Notes: generated by a model from the letters alone, not told the origin. DNA of 64,000 bases from Prodigiosinella aquatilis (GCA_030388725.1 CP128857.1:2294001-2358000); one strand, 5' to 3'. Positions 37,599 through 46,648 are shown, counted from the first letter of the stretch. Program-made: numbers and translations.

Positions 37599-37887
37599 CT
37601 CAGGAGTTTTAGTGCCGTTGTTGGCGGGTGTTGTATTTGGTGTCGTATTTTTTGGTGGCCTGTGGTGGACGGTTCAGCGGGCGGTGTCGTCGCCGCGTGT
37701 GGCGCAGTGGTTTTTCGTCAGCCTGTTGGTACGTTTGATGATTGTGTTACCCGGCTTCTATTGGGTTTGCGGCAAAGACTGGCAGAACTGGCTAGCGGCC
37801 CTGCTCGGATTCAGCATGGCTCGATGGGTCATCTCACGGGTTACTCGCCCGAGTATCGTGATTAAGGAAAACAATCATGCATCTTAG
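37591..37887 (+). CDS. atpR: N-ATPase-associated membrane protein AtpR
   Basis: AtpR is the second N-ATPase-specific accessory membrane protein, predicted to span the membrane three times. The 98-residue protein has hydrophobic segments at about 8-28, 38-58 and 60-80, with an Arg (SLLVRLMIVLPG) in the second. Published models propose that this Arg meets the c-subunit glutamates during ring assembly; that is hypothesis. It overlaps atpQ by eight bases and atpB by eleven. Confidence 0.85.
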   Translation: MIDSGVLVPLLAGVVFGVVFFGGLWWTVQRAVSSPRVAQWFFVSLLVRLMIVLPGFYWVCGKDWQNWLAALLGFSMARWVISRVTRPSIVIKENNHAS

Positions 37888-38578
37888 TCCCGACAGCATT
37901 ATTTTCTGGCAGTGGGGCTGGTTCAATATCAATGCCACCATTGTTTATACCTGGGTGCTGATGCTGGTGTTGACGCTGGGTTCCTATCTCGTTACGCGGC
38001 GTTTGTCGCACGGGCTCACGCGTAGTCGCTGGCAGAACTTGTTGGAGATTATCGTGACGGGTATTGTCACGCAGATTGGCGAGGTGGGCCTGACAAATCC
38101 ACGCCGGTACCTGGCCTTTCTTGGCACCTTGTTTTTGTTCATCGGCTTGGCCAATCTATGCACCATTGTGCCTGGTTACGAGCCACCCACTGGTTCGTTA
38201 TCTACTACGACGGCACTGGCTATCTGTGTTTTCATCGCCGTCCCTATGTTCGGTATCGCCAATTGTGGCCCAAGGGAATACCTGAACACCTATCTGAAGC
38301 CGACAGTCATCATGTTGCCTTTCAATATCATCAGCGAACTCTCACGTACTCTGGCTCTGGCCGCCCGACTCTTTGGCAATATGATGAGTGGCACGATGAT
38401 CCTTGCCATCCTGCTGACCATTACCCCGTTTATTTTTCCGATCGTCATGAGTGCCCTGGGGCTGCTGACTGGCATGGTGCAGGCATACATTTTCAGTATC
38501 CTGGCGGCGGTTTACATCGCGGCAGCGACACGCGCTCGTACACCCAATCAAGAAGATGACTCTGAAGTAAAAACATAA
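37877..38578 (+). CDS. atpB: N-ATPase subunit a
   Basis: Subunit a forms the ion half-channels of the membrane sector. The 233-residue protein has five or six membrane helices. The essential Arg lies in SRTLALAARLFGNMMSG (Arg210 in E. coli). The N-terminus is short, as in N-type proteins. It precedes atpE by 18 bases. A good AAGGA site for atpE follows the stop codon. Confidence 0.92.
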   Translation: MHLSPDSIIFWQWGWFNINATIVYTWVLMLVLTLGSYLVTRRLSHGLTRSRWQNLLEIIVTGIVTQIGEVGLTNPRRYLAFLGTLFLFIGLANLCTIVPGYEPPTGSLSTTTALAICVFIAVPMFGIANCGPREYLNTYLKPTVIMLPFNIISELSRTLALAARLFGNMMSGTMILAILLTITPFIFPIVMSALGLLTGMVQAYIFSILAAVYIAAATRARTPNQEDDSEVKT

Positions 38579-38596
38579 ACAACGAAAGGAATTACC

Positions 38597-38878
38597 ATGG
38601 ATAGCATGACAGTTATTGCGGTAGTCTCGATCATTACAGCCGGTTTAACCATCGCCATCGGCAGCATTGGCCCCGCGCTAGGTGAAGGTCGGGCTGTCGC
38701 CATAGCACTCAGTTCTTTGGCACAACAACCCGATGCATCGGCAACCATTACACGTACTCTATTCGTCGGGCTTGCGATGATCGAGTCGGTAGCCATCTAC
38801 TGTTTTGTGGTGTCGATGATTCTGCTCTTCGCCAATCCATTCTGGAACTATGCCATCACTCAGATAACCGGAAAGTAG
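38597..38878 (+). CDS. atpE: N-ATPase subunit c (rotor ring)
   Basis: Subunit c forms the rotating ring. The 93-residue hairpin has helix 1 (about 5-35, with IGSIGPALGEGRAVAIAL) and helix 2 (about 47-80, with LAMIESVAIYCFVV), joined by the polar loop QQPD. The ion-carrying Glu lies in the helix 2 IES. A second Glu (GEGRA) is at the place held by Gln32 in the sodium-binding Ilyobacter ring. The E-S-x4-Y spacing also matches that ring. The motif fits either ion: the N-ATPase ring of Burkholderia pseudomallei was reported to be proton-specific. Confidence 0.93.
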   Translation: MDSMTVIAVVSIITAGLTIAIGSIGPALGEGRAVAIALSSLAQQPDASATITRTLFVGLAMIESVAIYCFVVSMILLFANPFWNYAITQITGK

Positions 38879-38881
38879 ACC

Positions 38882-39685
38882 ATGCTTATCGACTGGTTCA
38901 CCGTTGGCGCGCAGGTTCTCAATTTTCTGATTCTGGTCTGGTTGCTGAAGCATTTTCTCTATCTTCCCATACTTAATGCCATCGATGCACGAGAGCAACG
39001 GATAGAAAGAGAACTGGCCGATGCTGATGCCAGGAAAGCGGAAGCGGAGCAGGCCCGCGACGAGTTTCAACATAAGAATACGGCCTTTGATAAAGAGAGA
39101 TCCGTATTACTGAGTCAGGCAAAGAAGACGGCGAATGATGAACGCCAGCGCCTGCTTGATGCTGCCCGTGAGGAGGCGATAGCCCTGAGTGTTAAGTGTC
39201 AGGAGCGTTTGCAAAGTGAAGCGCAGGAATTACAGCAGGAGATCAGCCGCCGCACGCGACAACAGATATTTTCTATTGCTCGCAAAACATTGGTTGATCT
39301 GGCTGATGTGACGCTGGAAACACGGATGGTTTTGGTTTTTGTGGCTCGGTTGCAAAACTTGAGCACGGATGAAAAGCAAAAGCTGATAGATGCTTTGCCC
39401 GTAGCGGCCCAGCCGATTGTTGTGCGCACGGTTTTTGAGCTGCCAGCCACAGACCGGACGACTATCGAAACTCAAGTCAAAGAACTGTTTGGCGCTAAAA
39501 CGACGTTATGTTTTGAAACGGCCCCAGAAATGGTCAGCGGTATTGAGTTGAGCGCCAATGGGCGAAAGGTGGCATGGAGTATTGCCGAATACCTGGCCGA
39601 GATGGAAAACGGTGTTGTTGAACTACTCAACGTGAAGACGGCTCAGAATGCCATTCAGGAAGAGGGTGCTGTCAATGAGCGCTAA
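38882..39685 (+). CDS. atpF: N-ATPase subunit b, extended, with a delta-like C-terminus
   Basis: Subunit b is the peripheral stalk. The 267 residues far exceed a standard b subunit (about 156). An N-terminal membrane helix (about 5-30) is followed by a long charged coiled-coil (about 38-150) with many Glu/Arg/Gln. The last 100 residues are globular, and PEMVSGIELSANGRKVAWSI resembles the C-terminal block of delta (a P-x-L-x-G-G-x pattern). No separate atpH (delta) gene is present in the operon. The long b subunit and missing delta are known for N-ATPases; the delta-like nature of the tail is my inference. Confidence 0.88.
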   Translation: MLIDWFTVGAQVLNFLILVWLLKHFLYLPILNAIDAREQRIERELADADARKAEAEQARDEFQHKNTAFDKERSVLLSQAKKTANDERQRLLDAAREEAIALSVKCQERLQSEAQELQQEISRRTRQQIFSIARKTLVDLADVTLETRMVLVFVARLQNLSTDEKQKLIDALPVAAQPIVVRTVFELPATDRTTIETQVKELFGAKTTLCFETAPEMVSGIELSANGRKVAWSIAEYLAEMENGVVELLNVKTAQNAIQEEGAVNER

Positions 39686-41222
39686 GCCACTAAGGGATAT
39701 CCTGGATCAGACATTCTCCAGTATAGACACGGCGTGTGAAGCGTTTGCTCCACAGCTGAAACCCCATGAATTTGGGCGAATTTCTAGCATTGCGGCCGGT
39801 ATTGCCAAGGTATCCGGCCTGCCAGGTGTGGGTTTTGAGGAAGTTCTTAATTTTCCTGGTGGTATTGAGGGTATTGCCTTCAATGTCGACGAAGACGAAA
39901 TTGGCGTTGTCCTGCTTGGCAATTACTGGTTATTGCAGGCCGGCGATCTCGTCGAACGTGGCGGTCATGTGGTTGATGTTCCTGTCGGTGAGCGGTTGCT
40001 TGGTCGGGTCATTGATCCAACGGGAAGACCGCTCGATGGGTTAGAGCCGCTGTTGGGCGGTGCTCGCTTGCCGGTTGAACGACCGGCGACGCCGATCATG
40101 GATCGAGCCCCGGTAACTGTACCGTTGCAGACGGGTATCAAGGTTATCGATGCGCTGATCCCGGTTGGTCGTGGTCAACGTGAGCTGATCCTCGGAGATC
40201 GGCAGACCGGCAAGACAGCCATTGCGCTTGATAGCATCCTTAATCAACATGATAAGAACGTCCTCTGTGTTTACTGTGCCATCGGTCAGCGTGCTTCCGG
40301 CGTGTCAAAAGTCATCGCTACGCTACGTGAAAAGGGCGCATTGGCCTATACCGTCGTGGTGGTCACGGAAGGCAATGACCCACCGGGGTTAGCCTATATC
40401 GCGCCCTATGCGGCGACCAGCATAGCTGAATACTTCATGGATAAGGGGCGGGATGTGCTGGTGGTTTATGATGACTTGACTCACCATGCTCGCGCTTATC
40501 GTGAACTATCCTTGTTACTACGTCGACCACCAGGTCGTGAAGCCTTTCCCGGCGACATTTTTTATATTCACTCGCGGTTGCTGGAGCGTGCTACCCATTT
40601 GAGTCCAGATTTAGGGGGAGGGTCGCTGACTGCCTTGCCGATCATTGAAACAGAGGCTCAGGATATATCGGCTTACATTCCGACCAATCTGATCTCAATT
40701 ACTGATGGGCAAATTTACTTGTCACCCGTACTTTTCGAACTCGGTGTGTTGCCGGCGGTTGATGTTGGTAAATCAGTATCACGTGTCGGTGGTAAGGCGC
40801 AACGCGTTGCTTATCGGATGGTCGCGGGTGATTTGAAATTGTCTTATGCCCAGTTCGAGGAACTTGAAAGTTTTTCCCGTTTTGGTGCCCGCCTTGATGA
40901 ATCAACTCGCCGACAGCTAGAGCATGGGTTGCGTATACGAGCCTGTCTTAAGCAGCAGGAATTGTCGCCATTGCCGGTACCCGTACAAATTACTGTTTTA
41001 TTGGCATTGACTGCCGGGTTGTTTGACCGGGTGCCGCTAGCTAGAATGGTTGACGCCGAGCTGGCCGTTTATGCCGCAGCTGCCGATATGTCGGACGAAT
41101 TAGCGGCACAATTAGAGACGGCCGATACACTGAGTGAGACGGACAAGGCATTGATAACGCAACTTGCGGAGCAGGCGCTGAGCGCCTTCTTGCCAGAACT
41201 GGCTATCAAGGGGGGATCTTGA
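39675..41222 (+). CDS. atpA: N-ATPase subunit alpha
   Basis: Alpha is the regulatory nucleotide-binding subunit of the N1 head. The 515-residue protein starts MSAKPLRDIL, with an overlap of eleven bases with atpF. P-loop GDRQTGKTAIALD (about 175), Walker B VLVVYDDLTHHA, and the arginine finger in VGKSVSRVGGKAQ are conserved. It is the largest operon gene, followed directly by atpG with overlapping codons. An earlier in-frame ATG (39648) lies deep inside atpF and lacks a ribosome site. Confidence 0.94.
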   Translation: MSAKPLRDILDQTFSSIDTACEAFAPQLKPHEFGRISSIAAGIAKVSGLPGVGFEEVLNFPGGIEGIAFNVDEDEIGVVLLGNYWLLQAGDLVERGGHVVDVPVGERLLGRVIDPTGRPLDGLEPLLGGARLPVERPATPIMDRAPVTVPLQTGIKVIDALIPVGRGQRELILGDRQTGKTAIALDSILNQHDKNVLCVYCAIGQRASGVSKVIATLREKGALAYTVVVVTEGNDPPGLAYIAPYAATSIAEYFMDKGRDVLVVYDDLTHHARAYRELSLLLRRPPGREAFPGDIFYIHSRLLERATHLSPDLGGGSLTALPIIETEAQDISAYIPTNLISITDGQIYLSPVLFELGVLPAVDVGKSVSRVGGKAQRVAYRMVAGDLKLSYAQFEELESFSRFGARLDESTRRQLEHGLRIRACLKQQELSPLPVPVQITVLLALTAGLFDRVPLARMVDAELAVYAAAADMSDELAAQLETADTLSETDKALITQLAEQALSAFLPELAIKGGS

Positions 41223-42097
41223 GTAATACCACCGTCAGCCTGCATCACAAGATTGGTACTGCAACTGATCTTGAATCTGTGGTACGCACAATGAAAGCCA
41301 TGGCGGCGTCGAGTATCAGCCAGTATGAGAATGCCGTACGCTCGTTGGATGACTATAATCGAACAATACAACTCGGCCTTCTTGCTTGTTGTCAGCAGCA
41401 GCATCCTGCTGTTACCGGTCAGTTAAAACGCGAAAGTGAAGGTGCCATCGGCGCGGTGATTTTCGGTTCAGATCAGGGGCTGGTTGGTCAGTTCAATGAT
41501 CTTCTTGTTGCGTTTGCTACCGAGACGCTGGGGAAATTGCCTGGACGGAAAATAGTCTGGGCCGTTGGGGAACGAATCAAGGCTCGTCTGACCAACAGCG
41601 AGATCAGCGTTGGAGCCAACTTTCAGTTACCTAATTCGATCGGTGCGATCACCTCACTGGTCGGACATATTTTGCTTGAAATGGAAAGTTGGCGAACACG
41701 GGGAGAAATTGGCCCTGTTTACCTGTTTCACAATCGCTCTATTTCAGGGGCTATCAGTGAACCGATATGTCAGCGTTTATTGCCACTGGATGACGAATGG
41801 TACCGTGAGATGGCCAGTCGACATTGGCCCTCCAACAACCTGCCAGAGGTGATGCCGGATATTGCACGGACCATGTTTGCATTCGTGCGAGAGTATTTTT
41901 TTGTTTCTTTATTCCGTGCGTGTGCCGAATCACTGGCCAGTGAAAATATCTGTCGTTTGACTGCAATGCAACGTGCAGAAAAAAATATTAGTGAGATTTT
42001 AGAAACGCTGAGCAGTGATTTTTACCGATTGCGTCAGAGTGCTATCGACGAAGAGTTGTTCGATGTTGTTTCTGGTTTTGGGGCTTATGACCGGTGA
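41219..42097 (+). CDS. atpG: N-ATPase subunit gamma
   Basis: Gamma is the rotating central shaft. The 292-residue protein starts with TTG at 41219, overlapping the atpA stop; AAGGGGGG sits just upstream. N-terminal TDLESVVRTMKAMAASSI and C-terminal RLTAMQRAEKNISEILETL are the two long helices of gamma. FGSDQGLVGQFND marks the Rossmann-like middle. The sequence is divergent from housekeeping gamma, as in other N-ATPases. It closes the nine-gene set; no atpH follows. Confidence 0.9.
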   Translation: MSNTTVSLHHKIGTATDLESVVRTMKAMAASSISQYENAVRSLDDYNRTIQLGLLACCQQQHPAVTGQLKRESEGAIGAVIFGSDQGLVGQFNDLLVAFATETLGKLPGRKIVWAVGERIKARLTNSEISVGANFQLPNSIGAITSLVGHILLEMESWRTRGEIGPVYLFHNRSISGAISEPICQRLLPLDDEWYREMASRHWPSNNLPEVMPDIARTMFAFVREYFFVSLFRACAESLASENICRLTAMQRAEKNISEILETLSSDFYRLRQSAIDEELFDVVSGFGAYDR

Positions 42098-42127
42098 TCT
42101 ATTCACCTGAAAATAATGGGGGGGACT

Positions 42128-42586
42128 ATGTTCAAGAATACATTTTTGGTATTGGCAATATCAGGTGTTATCGCTGGCTCATCTGCTTATGCCGCTGAGT
42201 CTGTACAATGTGTGCAAACTGATCAGAACACCATTGCCGGATTATTCGATCGCTGGAATCAGTCTTTAAAAACGGGTAATGCAAAAAAGGTCAATGCCAA
42301 TTATGCCGCTGATGCGGTTCTGTTACCGACGCTGTCATCTAGAGCACGGAAGAATTCAGCGGAACGAATTGATTATTTTGAACACTTCTTACATGACAAG
42401 CCGGTAGGGCATATTGACAGCCGAACGATCAGAGTAGGGTGTAATGAGGCACTGGATACGGGGAACTATACCTTCACGTTTGGTGATAAATCACAGGCTA
42501 AGGCGCGTTACACTTTCACTTATGGTTGGAATGGTAAGGAATGGCTGATCACCAGCCACCATTCATCTCTTGTTCCGAAAGATTGA
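42128..42586 (+). CDS. Exported SnoaL/NTF2-like protein (SgcJ/EcaC type)
   Basis: A small protein of 152 residues. It has a clear Sec signal peptide (MFKNTFLVLAISGVIAGSSAYA, cut before AESVQC). The mature domain resembles the SnoaL-like/CaMKII-association family: FDRWNQSLKTGNAKKVNANYAADAVLLPT and TYGWNGKEWLITSHHSSLVP. Function is unknown; catalytic residues typical of active SnoaL cyclases were not evident. Two Cys (QCVQ, GCNE) might form a disulfide in the periplasm. It lies 30 bases after atpG, with its own strong GGGGG site, and ends in a clear terminator, so it may share the atp transcript. Confidence 0.8.
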   Translation: MFKNTFLVLAISGVIAGSSAYAAESVQCVQTDQNTIAGLFDRWNQSLKTGNAKKVNANYAADAVLLPTLSSRARKNSAERIDYFEHFLHDKPVGHIDSRTIRVGCNEALDTGNYTFTFGDKSQAKARYTFTYGWNGKEWLITSHHSSLVPKD

Positions 42587-42617
42587 TGCTTTATCACATT
42601 GACATTTGATTCGAAAT

Positions 42618-42652
42618 AAAAAGGCAGGTAACTGACGTCCCTGCCTTTTTTA
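42618..42652. terminator. Terminator between the SnoaL-like gene and add
   Basis: AAAAAGGCAGG pairs with CCTGCCTTTTTT around a 10-base loop. A-run and T-run on opposite sides make it bidirectional. It serves the plus-strand gene ending at 42586 and the convergent add gene ending at 42666. Confidence 0.92.
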
Positions 42653-42665
42653 TACTCAATATGGT

Positions 42666-43679
42666 TTATGCCTGCCGCTGCTGAACCCGATGACGGATCT
42701 GCAGTTTTTCCTGATCGGTAATAAACGCCACGTTGAGACCATTTTCTTGCGCCTGGCGGATATCTTCTGGTGAAAGGCCTGCCAGTGGTGCCGCAATCTG
42801 GTATTCATGGGCAATATCAATCCCCTGAACTGCGGGGTCATCGGTATTGATGGTAGCCGGGATGCCGTGATGCAGAAAATGCGCCAGTGGATGTTCTGCC
42901 AACGAGTTCACGGTACTGGTTTGCAGGTTTGATGTCAGACAGGATTCAATGCCTATCTGATATTCAGCCATATACTTCATCAGTGAGGTATCAATGATAG
43001 CCGCCACGCCATGACCAATACGTTCCGCGCCCAACTGATTAATCGCTTGCCAGATGCTCTCTGGGCCAGCGGCTTCACCAGCATGTACCGTGATATGCCA
43101 ACCGGCATCTCGCGCCTGATTAAAATGGGGGGTGAACAACTCGCCAGGGAAACCCAGTTCATCACCCGCCAGATCGAGGGCAATAATATGGTCCTTATGT
43201 GCTAACAGGGCACTCAGCTCTTGTTGACAGGCCTGAGTACCAAAAGTGCGGCTCATGATGCCAATTAAACGGATCATGATGTCATGATTATTATCGCGGC
43301 AGCCGGCAGCGATGCCATCAATGATCGCTTCAACTACACCTTCAATTGGTAATTGGTGGTTCATCGCCATGTAATATGGGGAAAAGCGTAATTCGGCGTA
43401 ATCCAGACCGGCGCGTAACGCATCTTCAACGTTCTCGTAAGCGACTCGTCGGCAGGCATCCAACGAACCCAGCACGGATACGCCACAGTCCAGCTTTTGC
43501 AGAAAACTCAGTAAATTGGGTTCAGTGTCAGTAACCTGAACATGTGGGAGCAGTGATTCCAGGGTATTTCCCGGCAAGTCAATATTGAATTGCCGTCCCA
43601 GTTCAAGAATAGTTTGTGGGCGGATGTTGCCATCAAGATGGCGGTGGATATCCGTCAAAGGGATATGCGGATCAATCAT
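42666..43679 (-). CDS. add: Adenosine deaminase
   Basis: Add deaminates adenosine and deoxyadenosine to inosine forms in purine salvage. The 337-residue amidohydrolase has zinc ligands in TDIHRHLDGNIRP, the catalytic Glu in VHAGEAAGPESIW, the His in RIGHGVAA, and the metal Asp in NTDDPAVQG. Length and motifs match E. coli Add (333). It lies in the usual order add-ydgA-manA-fumC-tus (E. coli has extra genes between add and ydgA). Confidence 0.96.
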   Translation of the reverse strand: MIDPHIPLTDIHRHLDGNIRPQTILELGRQFNIDLPGNTLESLLPHVQVTDTEPNLLSFLQKLDCGVSVLGSLDACRRVAYENVEDALRAGLDYAELRFSPYYMAMNHQLPIEGVVEAIIDGIAAGCRDNNHDIMIRLIGIMSRTFGTQACQQELSALLAHKDHIIALDLAGDELGFPGELFTPHFNQARDAGWHITVHAGEAAGPESIWQAINQLGAERIGHGVAAIIDTSLMKYMAEYQIGIESCLTSNLQTSTVNSLAEHPLAHFLHHGIPATINTDDPAVQGIDIAHEYQIAAPLAGLSPEDIRQAQENGLNVAFITDQEKLQIRHRVQQRQA

Positions 43680-43806
43680 TTTTTACTCTTGTTATCAATA
43701 AAATCAATTGGTAGTGAATTACTGTGCAGTATAAGAACAAACACCACCGAATTACCATTTGTTGGGAAAAAAGTGGGTATCACTACGTAGATATTACTTA
43801 AAGCAA

Positions 43807-43832
43807 CCCCCGTGAAAGTCAGTTCACGGGGG
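43807..43832 (-). terminator. ydgA terminator
   Basis: On the minus strand CCCCCGTGAA pairs with TTCACGGGGG, followed by TTGCTTT. It lies just beyond the ydgA stop codon and before add. Confidence 0.75.
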
Positions 43833-43843
43833 AAATCAGGTGG

Positions 43844-45382
43844 TTATTGTGTTACGGGTTTTTTCTGAGCGTTGGGCGTCTGTTCTTCTATGTTATTTCC
43901 CTCCGGCTGCGTGATGAATGGGGCAATAAATTTAGCCAGCGGGATCTTTTGATTATTAAAGGTTACCATACCATCACTGTATTGCAGTGAGCTGGTAATG
44001 GCGTTGTTTTGGGTTACGGTTACCTGGCTCATCTGACCCAGACTGGCCATGAGTTGCGCTTGCTGGCGGGCCATGGCTTCGAGCTGTTTCTTTTCTTCAT
44101 CACTTGACGTTTTTGGCGCAACCTGAACCATTAATTCTGTCAGCATATCTATGGGCACATTTAATTTCGCATCCAGATTTTTAACTGATTTACGGAAAAT
44201 GGCTTCTTCATCAGATAGTTGAGCTTGGGGGGCAGTGTCTGTTTTCAAAGGATCGGTCAGATCCAGAGATAGGGTAAATGTACTTTCCCCTTTGGCGTTT
44301 TTCCAACTGACAGGTGAAATTTTTATGCTGGGATTGCCCTTAAGCAACTGAGGGAGGTGCTGAAGTACCAACATGGCAATCTGCTGCTGATATGTTTCAG
44401 GATCCAGGTCGACCTGCATCAGCTCTTCGGCTTTTTTCTGGTAATCTTCAGCGAATTGTTTCACACCCAATCCGTCAAATCTGTCGTAGCTGATGTTCAT
44501 CTTGGCTGACCCCAGATTTTGATCACGCAGAACGAGGGAATCGATACCCAATGCCAGTTGACCCGCTATATTGGTTTGATCTTCTGTTATATGGCTGGAT
44601 ACTACAAAATTGTTGATAGTGACCGGATCGCCACCTTGAACTTGCAGCTCGATACTCTTCAGCGTAATTTTCCCATCACCCAGATTGATATCAAACTTGC
44701 CTTTGTGTGTATCGCTGTTTAGCGCCAATCCCTGAATACTCAGTGTTTCTGTCTGTCCCCACGGGTTTTTCTTCTCAATCGTCAGTCCACTGACTGTTCC
44801 TACCGCGTGAGCTGCTCGTAAATCGTGGCTGATATCGGCCTCTACTGTTGCGCCGCTGAAAGAAAACTTCTGTTCTTCACTTTGGTAATCGACAGGTATC
44901 AACACAATTTCGGAGCGGGTATCTCCATTATAGGCAACCCGGGTTTCTGCGGTGACGAATGGCTTATTCTTGGTTAATTTAAATAACGGTTTCAGGGGAT
45001 CACTGCTCGCCAGTTCACTGTGTACTGATGCCATGGCTGGCAGCAGGTTGAATTTTTTAATCTGTGCCAGTGGAAATGGACCATGAGAAATAGTTTCATT
45101 AAATATCACTTTATCACTGGCGGATAAGAGTTGATGGCCATTAGCGGATCCGTCAGATTGCAGCACATACGTCAGGTGGCTGCTGAATATGCCACGCTGG
45201 TAATTTTGATAAACAATAGCTAACCCGGCATTCGGGTAAGCTTCTTTCAACCGGGCATTGAGGTCGACGGTAAATTTAGCGACATTTTTTTCTATTTGCT
45301 TTCCTGTGAACCAGGACGCTCCTGTCCAGACGGCACCAAGCGCAACAATAATCCCAGCGGCCACTAATGATTTTTTTGTCAC
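43844..45382 (-). CDS. ydgA: DUF945 family protein YdgA
   Basis: YdgA is an inner-membrane-anchored periplasmic protein of unknown function in the DUF945 family. The 512-residue protein has one N-terminal membrane helix (about 5-24, SLVAAGIIVALGAVWTGASWF), followed by a large beta-rich domain that includes TISHGPFPLAQIKKFNLLPA, typical of the family. The C-terminus is polar and Gln-rich. The start codon is GTG at 45380-45382 with AAGGA upstream. The neighbour upstream is manA, on the same strand with an 81-base gap. Confidence 0.92.
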   Translation of the reverse strand: MTKKSLVAAGIIVALGAVWTGASWFTGKQIEKNVAKFTVDLNARLKEAYPNAGLAIVYQNYQRGIFSSHLTYVLQSDGSANGHQLLSASDKVIFNETISHGPFPLAQIKKFNLLPAMASVHSELASSDPLKPLFKLTKNKPFVTAETRVAYNGDTRSEIVLIPVDYQSEEQKFSFSGATVEADISHDLRAAHAVGTVSGLTIEKKNPWGQTETLSIQGLALNSDTHKGKFDINLGDGKITLKSIELQVQGGDPVTINNFVVSSHITEDQTNIAGQLALGIDSLVLRDQNLGSAKMNISYDRFDGLGVKQFAEDYQKKAEELMQVDLDPETYQQQIAMLVLQHLPQLLKGNPSIKISPVSWKNAKGESTFTLSLDLTDPLKTDTAPQAQLSDEEAIFRKSVKNLDAKLNVPIDMLTELMVQVAPKTSSDEEKKQLEAMARQQAQLMASLGQMSQVTVTQNNAITSSLQYSDGMVTFNNQKIPLAKFIAPFITQPEGNNIEEQTPNAQKKPVTQ

Positions 45383-45463
45383 TTTATATACATCCTTTTA
45401 GTCGATTTTTGTGCAATATACCTGTCATACCCAGGGTATGCATGCAATTGGAGATGAGTAACA

Positions 45464-46648
45464 TCAGGCAGTTAATGATTTATTATAGACGCGTGCAATG
45501 CATCCTTGTCCCCGAACCTGAACTGGAGATTCATAAGCCGGGATAAAACACGATTCACCCGGTTGAAGTACGACCTGCTGGCGGTCTTTTTCCAATACCG
45601 CTTCTCCATCCATACAGAAGACAATCGCTGCGCTATCCTGAATCAACGCGTGTGCCTCATCGGCAAGATAATGCAGAGAAAAGGCAAAATCATCGACCGG
45701 AACAGGGAAATCAAGTTCATTACCGTGTTTGATTGGTACCGTAAGTAATTTGTCAGCGGGCTTGGGTTCAAATTTCACATTAGCCAGTAATTCGGGAATA
45801 TCAATATATTTGGGCGTCAGTCCGGCACGTAATACATTATCGGAGTTGGCCATCACCTCTAATGCTACGCCTTGCAAATAGGCATGAGGTGTTTCTGCGA
45901 ATAAGAACATTGCTTCACCCGGTTGCAACGTAACCACATTCAGCAATAGTGGTGAAAATAAACCACTATCATCTGGATAGAACTGAATAATGTAATGAAT
46001 GGCCGCCCAAGGGCCATCGTTACGGTTTTTTAATACACGCTTCAGTACGTCAATCGCGTTCTCTTTTTGCTCTCCGTCCATACTCAGCAGGCTGGCGAAC
46101 AACATGGACAAGTTCTTGTTGTCCGGCTGGTCCAAAAAGGTCGTGATGGCGGGGTGTGCACTGGCGACTGGCTGTAGCAGGGTGGCAATTTCAGACAAAT
46201 CTCTAAAGCCGTTGATAGCCAGAAACGGCGTCAGCGCAAATACCAACTCTGGTTTATGGTTGGCATCTTTATAATTTCTTTCTGCCGCATCTAAAGGAAT
46301 ACCCGCCGCGTTCTCACGAGAAAACCCTAATTCGGACGCTGTTTTACTGGGGTGAACTTGAATGGAAAGTGGTTGGGCTGCACACAGCACTTTAAAGAGA
46401 AAAGGGAGTTCCCCGAATCGTTGTGCTACCGCCGCCCCTAAATGGCCGGTTAAATCTTGGGCTATCACATCTCGCAGGTTGTGTTGTTGTCCTTGTTCAT
46501 CAGCCAGGCAGGAACTGCTCTTGGGGTGGGCACCCATCCATAACTCTGCCATGGGCAAATTATCAGGGTTATCAATTCCATATTTCTCTGTTAATGCACA
46601 TTTACTGCCCCATGCATAGTGTTGGATGCGATTAAGCATTCTTTGCAT
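45464..46648 (-). CDS. manA: Mannose-6-phosphate isomerase
   Basis: ManA (type I phosphomannose isomerase) interconverts mannose 6-phosphate and fructose 6-phosphate with zinc. The 394-residue cupin protein has NRIQHYAWGSKCALTEKYG near the N-terminus, zinc ligands in PLSIQVHPSK, and the signature YKDANHKPELVFALTPF. ETPHAYLQGVALEVMANSDNV is also present. It is read divergently from fumC. Confidence 0.96.
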   Translation of the reverse strand: MQRMLNRIQHYAWGSKCALTEKYGIDNPDNLPMAELWMGAHPKSSSCLADEQGQQHNLRDVIAQDLTGHLGAAVAQRFGELPFLFKVLCAAQPLSIQVHPSKTASELGFSRENAAGIPLDAAERNYKDANHKPELVFALTPFLAINGFRDLSEIATLLQPVASAHPAITTFLDQPDNKNLSMLFASLLSMDGEQKENAIDVLKRVLKNRNDGPWAAIHYIIQFYPDDSGLFSPLLLNVVTLQPGEAMFLFAETPHAYLQGVALEVMANSDNVLRAGLTPKYIDIPELLANVKFEPKPADKLLTVPIKHGNELDFPVPVDDFAFSLHYLADEAHALIQDSAAIVFCMDGEAVLEKDRQQVVLQPGESCFIPAYESPVQVRGQGCIARVYNKSLTA

